Below, one piece after another: positions 1-8,039 of a DNA stretch of 57,049 nucleotides; within the stretch, counting starts at the first letter, position 1; the number at the start of each line of letters is the position of its first letter. Below the pieces are notes generated by a model. That model ran no database searches and was not told the DNA's origin. It saw nothing but the letters and a program-made list of their open reading frames with translations. A program made the translations under genes and the position numbers. The DNA comes from an uncultured Lachnospiraceae bacterium (GTDB lineage Bacteria > Bacillota > Clostridia > Lachnospirales > Lachnospiraceae): contig CAKRSV010000013.1 in assembly GCA_934401915.1 (NCBI GenBank), positions 1 through 57,049 of the forward strand. Direction: 5' to 3'.

Positions 1-195
1 GCTTTCGCAGACTGTTCTCTCGCTATTGAGCGCAGAAAAACAAATGTCTGCTTCGCAGCCGCTTGTTTTTCTTTTGCTTTTTTTCGGCTCGAGAACCCGC
101 GCTTCGCGCTCCTTGTCTGCTTTCGCAGACTGTTCTCTCGCTATTGAGCGCAGAAAAACAAATGTCTGCTTCGCAGCCGCTTGTTTTTCTTTTGC
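1..195. repeat. Tandem direct repeat with stem-loops, cut by window edge
   Basis: Bases 1-77 recur exactly at 119-195, a direct repeat with a 118-base period. The segment between the copies (78-118) holds further short palindromes: GCGC-TTC-GCGC at 99-109 and GTCTGC-TTTC-GCAGAC at 115-130. GAGAAC at 91-96 can pair with GTTCTC at 132-137 and enclose both. Several apical loops are of TTCG or TTTC type. The repeat starts at base 1, so more copies may lie outside. An open frame of 61 codons runs through it, but it is a product of the repeat and not a credible gene. Confidence 0.85.
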
Positions 196-200
196 GCTCA
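145..200. repeat. Long imperfect hairpin downstream of the SleB-type gene
   Basis: The left arm 145-161 (TGAGCGCAGAAAAACAA) pairs with the right arm 181-200, apart from a three-base bulge. The loop region contains a second small stem, CTGC-TTC-GCAG. It lies 60 bases past the stop codon of the minus-strand hydrolase gene and could end or stabilise its transcript. This role is inferred from position only. Confidence 0.6.
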
Positions 201-259
201 TTATATCATAACCCTATCTGATGCGCAACACGGGTCTGTATTGGTCTGGCATGCTTCTT

Positions 260-880
260 TTACATGAAAAATTCGTGATTTCCATAGGCAAACAGTCTCG
301 TAAGATTCCGGTCAAACCATTTCATCTTGTCGGAGTCCGCCCTTTCCCGCGCGCAGAAGTACAGCGCGCCTTCCGAAATATTCTCCCCATAGAGCGCCCT
401 CTGCACCGCTTCCACCGTATCCTCACTGACTTTCACACTCTGATACCTTCCGTCCACCGTGGGTGAGAACTGCGCGACTCCCTGTTCTCTCTGCATCACC
501 ACATCCCATACGGTATCCGGGAACTTATCGTTATCCACGCGGTTGAGCACCACATTGGCAACTAACAGCTTGCCATTCTGATCCTCTCCCCCGGCTTCTG
601 CCTCCACAATCCGGAGCAGCGCTTCATAGTCCTTCTCGGAGAGCTGATATTGCAGCTTCTTTTCCAGCACCTCATAGGACACCACTCTCTGCCCGGAGGA
701 CACCTCAGCCACCGTCTGCAGGAAGCTCTTCTTCTCCTCCGCCATAGACTCGTCCATATATTGGATCTCAAACGCCTGCGCGGCGATCACCCGGTTTATG
801 CTCAGTTCCCTGACGCAAAGCTGCGCCATAAGCAGAACCGCCCCTCCAAACAGCAGTCCGGTCAAATATTTCCTGTACAT
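260..880 (-). CDS. SleB-type cell wall hydrolase (Hydrolase_2 family)
   Basis: Predicted secreted or membrane-anchored peptidoglycan hydrolase of the SleB/CwlJ family, whose members cleave cortex or wall glycan during germination or growth. The start at 880 is preferred because a GGAGG lies five bases before this ATG; the longer frame opens with a GTG at 946 lacking a properly spaced site. The 206-residue product has an N-terminal hydrophobic segment (residues about 7-22), a short variable region, and the Hydrolase_2 domain over roughly 85-205. That domain carries the family's Glu in the EAEAGGE motif and the conserved NVVLNRV segment. Many clostridial genomes have several such genes with vegetative or sporulation roles; which applies here cannot be told. 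A sporulation role is inference only. Confidence 0.85.
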   Translation of the reverse strand: MYRKYLTGLLFGGAVLLMAQLCVRELSINRVIAAQAFEIQYMDESMAEEKKSFLQTVAEVSSGQRVVSYEVLEKKLQYQLSEKDYEALLRIVEAEAGGEDQNGKLLVANVVLNRVDNDKFPDTVWDVVMQREQGVAQFSPTVDGRYQSVKVSEDTVEAVQRALYGENISEGALYFCARERADSDKMKWFDRNLTRLFAYGNHEFFM

Positions 881-990
881 CCCATCCTCCATTTCTGTGC
901 GACTTGTTGCGAAAAGGATCATCTCCAATTCACAATTCTGTAACACTTCCTTAATTATTCTATACAGGAGACAGGTAAAATATTTCTGAT

Positions 991-1019
991 TTTACTTATT
1001 TTTTCAAAAATGGTAGAAT
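991..1019 (+). promoter_or_regulatory. Candidate sigma-A promoter for the AP2-domain gene
   Basis: TTTACT (991-996) and TAGAAT (1014-1019) are separated by 17 bases, 64 bases before the ATG at 1083. The fit to the consensus is fair rather than strong. Confidence 0.45.
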
Positions 1020-1082
1020 GAAAACATTATAGAAACGCAATTTTCTTTTTTAATCGACACGGTCACAGGAGCAAGAAACCGA

Positions 1083-1880
1083 ATGGAAAAACAACTGCCC
1101 GGCGTATATATCACCCAGCAAAAAAACGGCAGCACCAGCTACCGTTCTTCCATAACTTTTCGCGGAAAGCACATCAGCCTCGGAAGCTACGACAGCGCAT
1201 CCAGCGCCCACAACGCCTACTGTCTTTCCAGGGAGATCCTTTCGGATTCCCGGCTTTCTCTGGACGACTATACTTCCGCCTCACCGCTTCCCTTTGACAA
1301 GTGGGTCTGTCTCATCAATTTCAGGGACAACGGTCTCTACTTCGCAACCCCTATCTATATCCGGCCGAAATTTTTCTATTACTATTTTTCCAAAGGGAAT
1401 TTTTTCCTGTTTGACAAAGAAGACCTGTTCTACTACTCTTCGCACCGGATCTCGGTCCGCGGCGGGCATTACTATGTCGCCGACTATGGGATGCAGGTCA
1501 ATATCATGAACCGCTACGGGATCCGCAATTACGCGGTGGAGGGCCGGGATTACCGCTTCAAGAACGGAAACAACCGGGATTACCGCTACGAAAATATCGA
1601 GATCATCAACCGTTACTACGGCGTGCGCAAGGTTCTGAAAAACGGCTTTGAGCAGTACCGTGTGACGATCCATATCAAGGGAAACCTCACCGTCGGCACC
1701 TATGCAACGGAAACCGAGGCAGCGATCGCCTACAACAAAGCCATCGACCTGTTAAAAAAAGCCGGCGTAGACAGAAACTATGTTCCAAACTATCTGGAAA
1801 ACATCTCTCCTGCCGCTTACGCCGACATTTATTCTTCTTTAGTGATCGCTCCCGGTATCGTAAACTACCGTTCCGAATAA
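1083..1880 (+). CDS. AP2-domain protein with a degenerate HNH-like core
   Basis: A 265-residue protein with two AP2-like DNA-binding motifs. The first (residues about 18-45) has the GKHISLGSYDSASSAHNAY pattern; the second (about 189-220) has GTYATETEAAIAYNKA. Between them, residues about 154-188 follow the layout of bacterial HNH homing endonucleases with AP2 domains (an H-NGN-DNR-ENL core followed by YGVRKV). Here the usual His positions are replaced (GRDYRFKNGNNRDYRYENIEI), so nuclease activity is doubtful. The ATG follows an AGGAG 11 bases upstream. The gene stands alone on the plus strand, and its last 16 bases overlap the 3' end of the convergent GH25 gene. It may be a domesticated homing endonuclease acting as a DNA-binding protein; that is inference. 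Confidence 0.7.
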   Translation: MEKQLPGVYITQQKNGSTSYRSSITFRGKHISLGSYDSASSAHNAYCLSREILSDSRLSLDDYTSASPLPFDKWVCLINFRDNGLYFATPIYIRPKFFYYYFSKGNFFLFDKEDLFYYSSHRISVRGGHYYVADYGMQVNIMNRYGIRNYAVEGRDYRFKNGNNRDYRYENIEIINRYYGVRKVLKNGFEQYRVTIHIKGNLTVGTYATETEAAIAYNKAIDLLKKAGVDRNYVPNYLENISPAAYADIYSSLVIAPGIVNYRSE

Positions 1881-3028
1881 TTTACAAACGAAATATCCAG
1901 TCCCACATCGCCCGGAACTCCGTTGAGCACTCCGTCCGTCGTGTACTGCCACATCGCAAACTGATACGGATAATCCGGCGCCTCTTCCTCCTGGGACAGC
2001 CACACGTCGTACTGCTGAAGCCCTGTCATATCCACTTCCTTGATCAGCCATTCCTTGTTGCCATAGACCATCGGGATATATCCTGCGTTCTTGATCTTAT
2101 CCAGAAACGTCGTGGCGATCGCCGTGCGGTCCGCTGTCCGCAGCCCGTCAATACGCGCTTCGTCGTTTGCCGCAAACTCCATATCAAATGCGACCGGATA
2201 GGTGATGCTTGTCTGATACGGAGCAAGATTCTGCAATACAAAATCGGCCTCCTGCGACGCTTCCTCCTGCGAAATCGCCTGCGAAGCAAAATATACGCCG
2301 ATCTGCAGCCCCGCCTCCGACGCTGCCTTTATGTAATCGTTAAACTTCTCATCCAGCGTGATCTTTCCGGTATTGTATCCTCTGCTCCCCACACGGATCA
2401 TCACATAATCGACTCCGGCCGCTTTCATGCTCGCAAAGTTTACATCCCCATTGTACTTGGAGAGATCAGCCCCCAGATAAGACAGCGTTTTCCCGCCGTC
2501 CACATATTTTTTCAGACCGTTTTTTTCTTCCAGTCTGGTAAAATCATAGGTATTCTTTTTCAGGTAGGAATTGATCAGCACCCACTCCTGTGATCCGTCG
2601 CGGTTTGTGACAAGCGTGTGCTTTCCATCCAGCGAGGGATCCTCCTGCGCTTTCTGCTCTGCCTTTTCTTCCTGCTCCTGCCGGTCTTTCTCGGCTTTTT
2701 CCTCGTAGGAGGACTTCGGCGTCTCTTCCGCCTCCTGCTTCTCTGCGCTTTCTTCTTCCTCAACCGGATACATATCCCAGAAATCGAGATCCTCAGCCCG
2801 CAGCTTCGTCTGCGTCTGTTCTGTCTCTTCTTCCTCTAAAGCCTGTGCCTCCTGCTGCGCTTTTTCTTCCTGTACCTTCTGGAAGTACGCGCTGCCGCCC
2901 TTGCTGCTCTTGTTGCTCTGCATCACAAGCACCAGCACGACCGAGGCAAACAGAACCACGCCCACGATCATATAGATTACAGACGGTCCCATTCCTCCCC
3001 CGGATTCCTCTTCTCCCGGCAATTTCAT
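1865..3028 (-). CDS. Membrane-anchored GH25 muramidase
   Basis: A 387-residue protein predicted to cut peptidoglycan glycan strands at the cell surface. After a short N-terminus it has one membrane segment (about residues 17-36), then a long Glu/Gln/Lys-rich, probably coiled-coil spacer (about 45-145), then a GH25 lysozyme domain (about 180-385). The domain shows the first conserved Asp in GADLSKYNG and the catalytic Asp-x-Glu in PVAFDMEFA, plus the typical QYDVWLSQ and FAMWQY blocks. A GGGAGA site precedes the ATG. It is the last of four minus-strand genes and is paralogous to the GH25 protein at 4673-5782. Its 3' end overlaps the convergent AP2-domain gene by 16 bases, with no terminator seen. 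Confidence 0.9.
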   Translation of the reverse strand: MKLPGEEESGGGMGPSVIYMIVGVVLFASVVLVLVMQSNKSSKGGSAYFQKVQEEKAQQEAQALEEEETEQTQTKLRAEDLDFWDMYPVEEEESAEKQEAEETPKSSYEEKAEKDRQEQEEKAEQKAQEDPSLDGKHTLVTNRDGSQEWVLINSYLKKNTYDFTRLEEKNGLKKYVDGGKTLSYLGADLSKYNGDVNFASMKAAGVDYVMIRVGSRGYNTGKITLDEKFNDYIKAASEAGLQIGVYFASQAISQEEASQEADFVLQNLAPYQTSITYPVAFDMEFAANDEARIDGLRTADRTAIATTFLDKIKNAGYIPMVYGNKEWLIKEVDMTGLQQYDVWLSQEEEAPDYPYQFAMWQYTTDGVLNGVPGDVGLDISFVNYSER

Positions 3029-3051
3029 AAATTCTCCCTTACCTTTCCGCT

Positions 3052-3723
3052 CTATCCGGTAATGATCTCCAGATATCCGACTACCTTCGTCATGTCAAAT
3101 TCCCGGAGAATTCCCATGTTCGGATCGTAATACTGTCCGTCATATCCCACCAGATAATGACTGTATCTTCCCATTCTCTCCATAATGATACAGCATTTGG
3201 GAAGCTCTGTCTGTTTGCCAAGCGTATACACGATCCTGTCTGCATGACGGATCCCCAGATACTCCAGCGTAGCGATCATTTTGCTCATGTTCGCCTGCCA
3301 TTCCCTGCATTTCATAATATCGCACGCCTGCTCTAAAGACGTTCCCGCGATCATCGCAATGCAGGCCTGTCCGCATAAACCGTCCCACGGCTGCGTCACC
3401 AGATCTACCCCTTCGATCTTCCGTATCGGATTTTCCACGCTGTATGGACTGTTTCCGGCAACCCGCGCCGCATCCCCTACAATTTCGATCGCAATGTGAT
3501 ACGTATGTCCCATTTCCACCTTTTCCAGAACATCGTGGCTGATCGGGATATCATAGTATCCCTGCCCTCTCGGGATTAGGTCACAGATAAAGTGCACCTC
3601 CCCAAGACTCACCCTGACTGGCGCATCTCCTACTGTCTCGCATACCTCCCACACATTAAACGGAACTGTGATCGTACAATCCGTCTCCCGGTGTTCGATC
3701 GTTCCTTCAAATTCATATCTCAT
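3052..3723 (-). CDS. DUF1905-C39-like peptidase fusion protein
   Basis: A 223-residue, apparently cytosolic protein with two parts. Residues about 1-95 match the DUF1905 beta-barrel pattern (VPFNVWEV, then PVRVSLGEVHF and a PRGQGYYDIPIS segment). Residues about 110-220 look like a C39-type papain-fold peptidase: Gln and Cys in QPWDGLCGQAC, His in YSHYLVGYD and Asp in YYDPNMG, so the catalytic set appears complete. No signal peptide is visible. It lies between the AraC regulator and the first GH25 gene, 23 bases upstream of the latter, suggesting co-transcription. The substrate is unknown. The pairing of these two domains is unusual as far as I know. Confidence 0.65.
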   Translation of the reverse strand: MRYEFEGTIEHRETDCTITVPFNVWEVCETVGDAPVRVSLGEVHFICDLIPRGQGYYDIPISHDVLEKVEMGHTYHIAIEIVGDAARVAGNSPYSVENPIRKIEGVDLVTQPWDGLCGQACIAMIAGTSLEQACDIMKCREWQANMSKMIATLEYLGIRHADRIVYTLGKQTELPKCCIIMERMGRYSHYLVGYDGQYYDPNMGILREFDMTKVVGYLEIITG

Positions 3724-3816
3724 CTGCCTGCCCCACCTTTCCTGTACTCCATCGTTATTTTATCATTCCCTTCCCCTTCACACAACCACTGTATCTCATT
3801 TAGGACATCCGTTTCC

Positions 3817-4680
3817 TCAGAATTTTAATCTGGACGGCGACACACCGGCGATCTCCTTAAATCTTCTCGCAAAACTGGAATAATCGTGAAACCCGCTCTC
3901 ATAGCAGGCCTTGGACGCCGGCATGCCCGCCTGGATCATCCGTTTTGCCATCATGATCCTTTTTTCATTGATATACTGATGGATCGAATACCCCGTCGCC
4001 TGTTTGAACTGACGCATCAGATAATACTTGCTGATGTAAAAATGCTCTGCCAGGACATCCACATTGATATCCTGCGCCAGATTCTCCTGTATGTAGGCGA
4101 TCACATCGACTACCTTTTCGTGATAGACAGCCGTCTTGATAAACGACTTGGGCTGCTTTTTCACACACCGGTTAAAGTACACCATAAATTCCAGAAACGC
4201 CGCTTCCAGAAGGATATCCCCCAGATATGCCTCCTCCTTCTCTTCCCGGCTGATCCGCTCCATCTTCGCAAGGCACTCCAGGATCTCCTGGTAGCTCTCC
4301 GGAGTGAAATGAACCACCCGGTTCTGCTCCCTCTGCGCCAGATCAAAGCAGGCGCGCAGCACCTCTCCTCCGGCATCCTGTCTTTTCAGAAATTCCTCCG
4401 AAAGATAGACCACGTACCTCTCGTACCACGTTCCCGCCCGGATGAGGGGCCGGTGGATCGTATTCGCGCCTACCATCACAAAATCGTGCGGCTTCAGCAG
4501 GTACGTCTTTCCCTCGATCGTGTACTCCACATCCCCTTCCACGAAGAAAATGATCTTGTAGAAGTCGTGATAGTGGAACGAAATATCCGTTCCGATCTTA
4601 TCCCGGATATGAAAAAGCCGAAACGGTTCTGTCAGATACCCCGCTTTTTCATACTGCTGTTCCAGTAAAACATCATTCAT
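3817..4680 (-). CDS. AraC-family transcription regulator with cupin sensor domain
   Basis: A 287-residue regulator. The N-terminal half has a cupin-like ligand domain (FHYHDFYKIIFF, then YTIEGKTYLLKPHDFVMV around residues 35-75). The C-terminal 100 residues form the paired helix-turn-helix domain of AraC proteins (DVLAEHFYISKYYLMRQFK and ACYESGFHDYSSFARRFK). The start overlaps the end of the upstream GH25 gene by eight bases, which points to translational coupling. The inferred target is the cell-wall cluster it sits in; the ligand, perhaps a sugar or wall fragment, is not known. Confidence 0.9.
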   Translation of the reverse strand: MNDVLLEQQYEKAGYLTEPFRLFHIRDKIGTDISFHYHDFYKIIFFVEGDVEYTIEGKTYLLKPHDFVMVGANTIHRPLIRAGTWYERYVVYLSEEFLKRQDAGGEVLRACFDLAQREQNRVVHFTPESYQEILECLAKMERISREEKEEAYLGDILLEAAFLEFMVYFNRCVKKQPKSFIKTAVYHEKVVDVIAYIQENLAQDINVDVLAEHFYISKYYLMRQFKQATGYSIHQYINEKRIMMAKRMIQAGMPASKACYESGFHDYSSFARRFKEIAGVSPSRLKF

Positions 4681-5782
4681 CCGATAAATCCTCTACACTG
4701 ACGTTCATATCCACCTTGCCTTCGATCCCCGCAACCTTACCGCTGTCTGTATACTGCCAGATCTCAAACGCATACGGAAAATAGAACTGTTCATCATAGT
4801 ATGCATACCACTTGTCATAGTCTTCCAGCTGCGTCAGGTCGAGCATCAGCATAAAGGTTTTCAGATTGCCGTAGATCATGGGCTTGTATCCTGCCTTGCG
4901 GATCATATCGCAGAACGCGATACAGTACTGCGTCCTCTCCTCCATAGTCAAATCTGCCGTTCTCGCATTTTCATTGGAGACCGCCTCCACATCGACTACC
5001 ACCGGATAAGTGACGTCGTAAGGCTCGATCTGATCCAGCACAAATTTTGCCTCTTCCTCCGCCTCCTCGACGCTGGTGGCCTGTGTGAAAAAGTAGACAC
5101 CAGTCTTGATCCCGTTATCCAGCGCGCCTTTTATATTTTGCTGAAAGTTGGAATCCTCGATGATCTCGCCCTCCGTGTAGCCCCGGATCCCCACGCGGAT
5201 AAAGGCATACTCTACATCATCCTGTGCGACCTGCTCCCAGTCTATCTTGTCCTGATATCTGGATACGTCGATCCCCTTGTGTGAGATCACCTTCCCATTG
5301 GCGTAATACCCGATCTGTCCGTTCTCATCGACCTGAAACTGCTCCTGGTCATATGTATTGTGCCGCAGATCCTGCCTGATCGGGAAAAAGTGATAGGCAC
5401 CGGCATCCGCCACCACGATCTCATCCGGGAAGAAATCCCGCAGCATACTCGTCGTGCTCTCCCCGGAAGCCATCTTATCTTTTAATTCCCCAAGCAGACT
5501 GTCTTTTGTCTCCTCTTCCGTTTCCTCCTGCTCCCGGGCTAGCAGCGCTTCCACCTCGCCCTGTGTGTAGGTCGCCTCCTGCTCCAGCCGAAGACTGTCC
5601 AGCTCATTCAGTACAGCCGTGTTTTCCGTCTGGATCGAGCGGTACCGCAGCACCATCACCATGCAGACCGCTATCGAGGTCAGCGTGACCAGACATAAGA
5701 TGATCGAACCGAGCAATATCGCGTTTTCGCTTCTGCGATGCCTTCTCCTTTGTTTCTTCCCCTGCAAATTGTTATCCTGCAT
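4673..5782 (-). CDS. Membrane-anchored GH25 muramidase (second copy)
   Basis: A 369-residue paralogue of the protein at 1865-3028. A basic N-terminus is followed by a membrane helix (about residues 24-46), an acidic coiled-coil-like spacer (about 55-110), and a GH25 domain over about 165-365. The domain has the first Asp in GIDVSRYQ and the catalytic Asp-x-Glu in PVVVDVEAV. The active site should face the cell exterior. It is the first gene of the cluster GH25, AraC, DUF1905-C39, GH25, and lies 68 bases after the YitT-family gene. Two GH25 enzymes of the same design in one operon suggest a dedicated wall-remodelling role, but this is inference. Confidence 0.9.
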   Translation of the reverse strand: MQDNNLQGKKQRRRHRRSENAILLGSIILCLVTLTSIAVCMVMVLRYRSIQTENTAVLNELDSLRLEQEATYTQGEVEALLAREQEETEEETKDSLLGELKDKMASGESTTSMLRDFFPDEIVVADAGAYHFFPIRQDLRHNTYDQEQFQVDENGQIGYYANGKVISHKGIDVSRYQDKIDWEQVAQDDVEYAFIRVGIRGYTEGEIIEDSNFQQNIKGALDNGIKTGVYFFTQATSVEEAEEEAKFVLDQIEPYDVTYPVVVDVEAVSNENARTADLTMEERTQYCIAFCDMIRKAGYKPMIYGNLKTFMLMLDLTQLEDYDKWYAYYDEQFYFPYAFEIWQYTDSGKVAGIEGKVDMNVSVEDLSDE

Positions 5783-5850
5783 CTTCTTCTCCCTTCAGGA
5801 TCTTCCGTCTTCCCTTGTAACTGTCACGCCCCGCCTTCCGGCGGCATGCT

Positions 5851-6702
5851 TTACATTCGTTCACTGAAATAACTCTTATATCCCTCTCCGAAAATTTCCG
5901 TCGCATTGGTGATGATCATAAAGGAATCCGGATCCTCCTGTCTCACGATCTCCTCCACTGCCGGAGAGATGACTTTCTTTGCCGCACAGAGAATGATCTT
6001 TTTATCCTCTCCGAGATAAGCTCCCTGTCCATTTATATGCGTCACGCCAATTCCTAATTCCTCCAGGATCCGGTCTGTGATCTCCCGGGAACGGTTGCTG
6101 ACAATGTAGATCAGCTTCGCCTCATCCCTTCCATACAGTACGATATCCATAACAATCGAGGAACAGATGACAGCGACAGCGGCATAAAGCGCCGCATCCA
6201 CATCCCGGAAAAAAACTCCTGATAAAAATACTATAATGGCATCGGAGACAAAAAACAATACACCAGTTTTTAAATGTGGCATCCGGATCCGCAATGCCTT
6301 CACAATGATGTCCATTCCGCCCGTCGTCGCGCCCATCCGGAAGATCACGCCGATCGATATCGCTGACAGTGCTCCGCCCGCCAGCGCTGCCAACATTGTA
6401 TCATGCGTAGCCGGCTCAAATACACTCAAAATATTGGTAAAAACAGAGATCAGCAGCGTCGCATAGATCGTGGACAGCGTAAAGCGAAACCCGAACTTTC
6501 CCACTCCATACAGAAGGATCGGAATGTTGATCAGCAGGATCAGCGTACCCGTACTGACCGGCACAAACCGGCTCAGAATGATGGCGATGCCCGTCACACC
6601 TCCGGGAGCCATATTATTGGGATCGATAAAAAGACTGACCGCCACGGAGTAGAGAAACGCCGCCACCATGATCGTTATATACTTTTTCCCTATCTTCTGC
6701 AT
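5851..6702 (-). CDS. YitT family membrane protein (DUF161/DUF2179)
   Basis: A 283-residue polytopic membrane protein. The first part has about five to six membrane helices (DUF161), including the conserved DPNNMAPGGVTGIAI and GATTGGMDI loops. The C-terminal 80 residues form the soluble DUF2179 domain (IYIVSNRSREITDRILEEL). The family is assumed to transport an unidentified substrate. The start at 6702 is chosen because AGGAGGG lies about five bases before this ATG; the longer open frame begins inside the ilvA terminator. It follows ilvA on the same strand but is separated by that terminator, so it probably has its own promoter. Confidence 0.9.
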   Translation of the reverse strand: MQKIGKKYITIMVAAFLYSVAVSLFIDPNNMAPGGVTGIAIILSRFVPVSTGTLILLINIPILLYGVGKFGFRFTLSTIYATLLISVFTNILSVFEPATHDTMLAALAGGALSAISIGVIFRMGATTGGMDIIVKALRIRMPHLKTGVLFFVSDAIIVFLSGVFFRDVDAALYAAVAVICSSIVMDIVLYGRDEAKLIYIVSNRSREITDRILEELGIGVTHINGQGAYLGEDKKIILCAAKKVISPAVEEIVRQEDPDSFMIITNATEIFGEGYKSYFSERM

Positions 6703-6730
6703 AGACACCCTCCTGTCTGCCTGTTCTTCG

Positions 6731-6774
6731 AACAAAAAACTTAAAAATCCGCATAACATCAGTATGCGGATTTT
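6731..6774 (-). terminator. Rho-independent terminator after ilvA
   Basis: On the minus strand a 12-bp stem (arms 6763-6774 and 6744-6755, seven-base loop) is followed by a T-rich tract (6731-6742). It ends the block running from rpmF/plsX or rnc down to ilvA. Confidence 0.85.
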
Positions 6775-6815
6775 CATAGATTTCATTCGCTATTGTGCCT
6801 GTCACCCGGCAGTTA

Positions 6816-8039
6816 TCAGATACTTGCGCGCACCAGCTTCGGCTGATAACCGTTCTTGTGAAGCGCCTCAATGATCTGGTTCTTGTGCTCTGTTCCGTAT
6901 GCCTCCAGTGTGATCCGCAGTTCCACCGCAGCCTTACGGTTGATCGAGACGAACTGGTTGTGCTCCAGCTTGATCACATTTCCATTCTGCTTGGCAATGA
7001 CATCTGCCACATGGGAAAGCTCGCCCGGCTTATCCGGCAGCAATACCGAAACAGTAAAGATACGGTCTCTGAGAACAAGTCCCTGCTGTACCACGGAGGA
7101 CATTGTGATCACATCCATATTTCCTCCGCTCAGAATAGATACCACCTTCTTGTTCTTCAGATTCAGATGCTTTAACGCCGCAACGGTGAGCAGTCCCGAA
7201 TTTTCCACGATCATCTTATGATTTTCGACCATATCCAGAAAGGCAACGACCAGCTCCTCATCCTCTACCGTAATAATGTCGTCCAGATTCTTGCTCACGT
7301 AGGGGAAAATCTTGGTTCCTGGCGTCTTTACCGCCGTTCCGTCGGCGATCGTGTTCACCTGATCCAGCGTAAGCACCTTCCCTGCCTTGATCGATTCCTG
7401 CATACAGTTTGCCCCGGCAGGCTCTACCCCGATGATCTTGATCTTCGGATTCAGCAGCTTGGCAAGCGTGGATACGCCAGTCGCCAGTCCGCCTCCGCCG
7501 ATCGGAACAAGGATATAATCGACCAGCGGAAGTTCCTTGATGATCTCCATCGCGATCGTGCCCTGTCCGGTTGCCACATCCAGGTCGTCAAAGGGATGTA
7601 CAAAGGTATACCCGTTTTTTTCTGCAAGCTCGTAAGCATGTGCGCATGCCTCGTCATAGACGTCTCCGTAAAGCACTACCTCTGCGCCGTAGCCCTTCGT
7701 GCGGTTTACCTTGATAAGAGGCGTCGTTGTCGGCATGACGATGACCGCCTTCACGCCGTAGCACTTTGCCGCATAGGCAACGCCCTGCGCATGGTTTCCG
7801 GCAGATGCGGTGATCAGTCCTCTGGATCTCTCCTCGTCGGAAAGAGTGCTGATCTTATAATAGGCTCCGCGCAGCTTATATGCGCCGGTAAGCTGCATAT
7901 TTTCCGGTTTCAGATAAACCTTGTTGCCCGTCTGGCTGCTGAAATAGTCGCTGTAGATCAGCTTTGTCTCAGACGCCACTTCCCTTACGATCTCATATGC
8001 CTCTTCAAACTTATCTAACGATAACTTTTCTCCTGCCAT
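6816..8039 (-). CDS. ilvA: Threonine ammonia-lyase with ACT domain
   Basis: A PLP enzyme that deaminates threonine to 2-oxobutanoate, the entry to isoleucine synthesis or threonine catabolism. The 407-residue protein has the PLP-binding lysine at about residue 55 (TGAYKLRGAYYK), the SAGNHAQGVAYAA motif, and the glycine-rich phosphate loop PIGGGGLATG. A single C-terminal ACT-like domain covers about 325-405. This is the shorter form rather than the enzyme of about 510 residues with two regulatory domains, so the biosynthetic or catabolic role is not settled. The ATG at 8039 overlaps the ftsY stop codon by one base (TGATG) with AAGGAG seven bases upstream, so it is translationally coupled to ftsY. 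Confidence 0.93.
   Translation of the reverse strand: MAGEKLSLDKFEEAYEIVREVASETKLIYSDYFSSQTGNKVYLKPENMQLTGAYKLRGAYYKISTLSDEERSRGLITASAGNHAQGVAYAAKCYGVKAVIVMPTTTPLIKVNRTKGYGAEVVLYGDVYDEACAHAYELAEKNGYTFVHPFDDLDVATGQGTIAMEIIKELPLVDYILVPIGGGGLATGVSTLAKLLNPKIKIIGVEPAGANCMQESIKAGKVLTLDQVNTIADGTAVKTPGTKIFPYVSKNLDDIITVEDEELVVAFLDMVENHKMIVENSGLLTVAALKHLNLKNKKVVSILSGGNMDVITMSSVVQQGLVLRDRIFTVSVLLPDKPGELSHVADVIAKQNGNVIKLEHNQFVSINRKAAVELRITLEAYGTEHKNQIIEALHKNGYQPKLVRASI

Noticed and set aside
26..211. A 61-codon open frame in the left-edge repeat
   Set aside because: Its sequence is set by the repeat and its hairpins, with no ribosome site.
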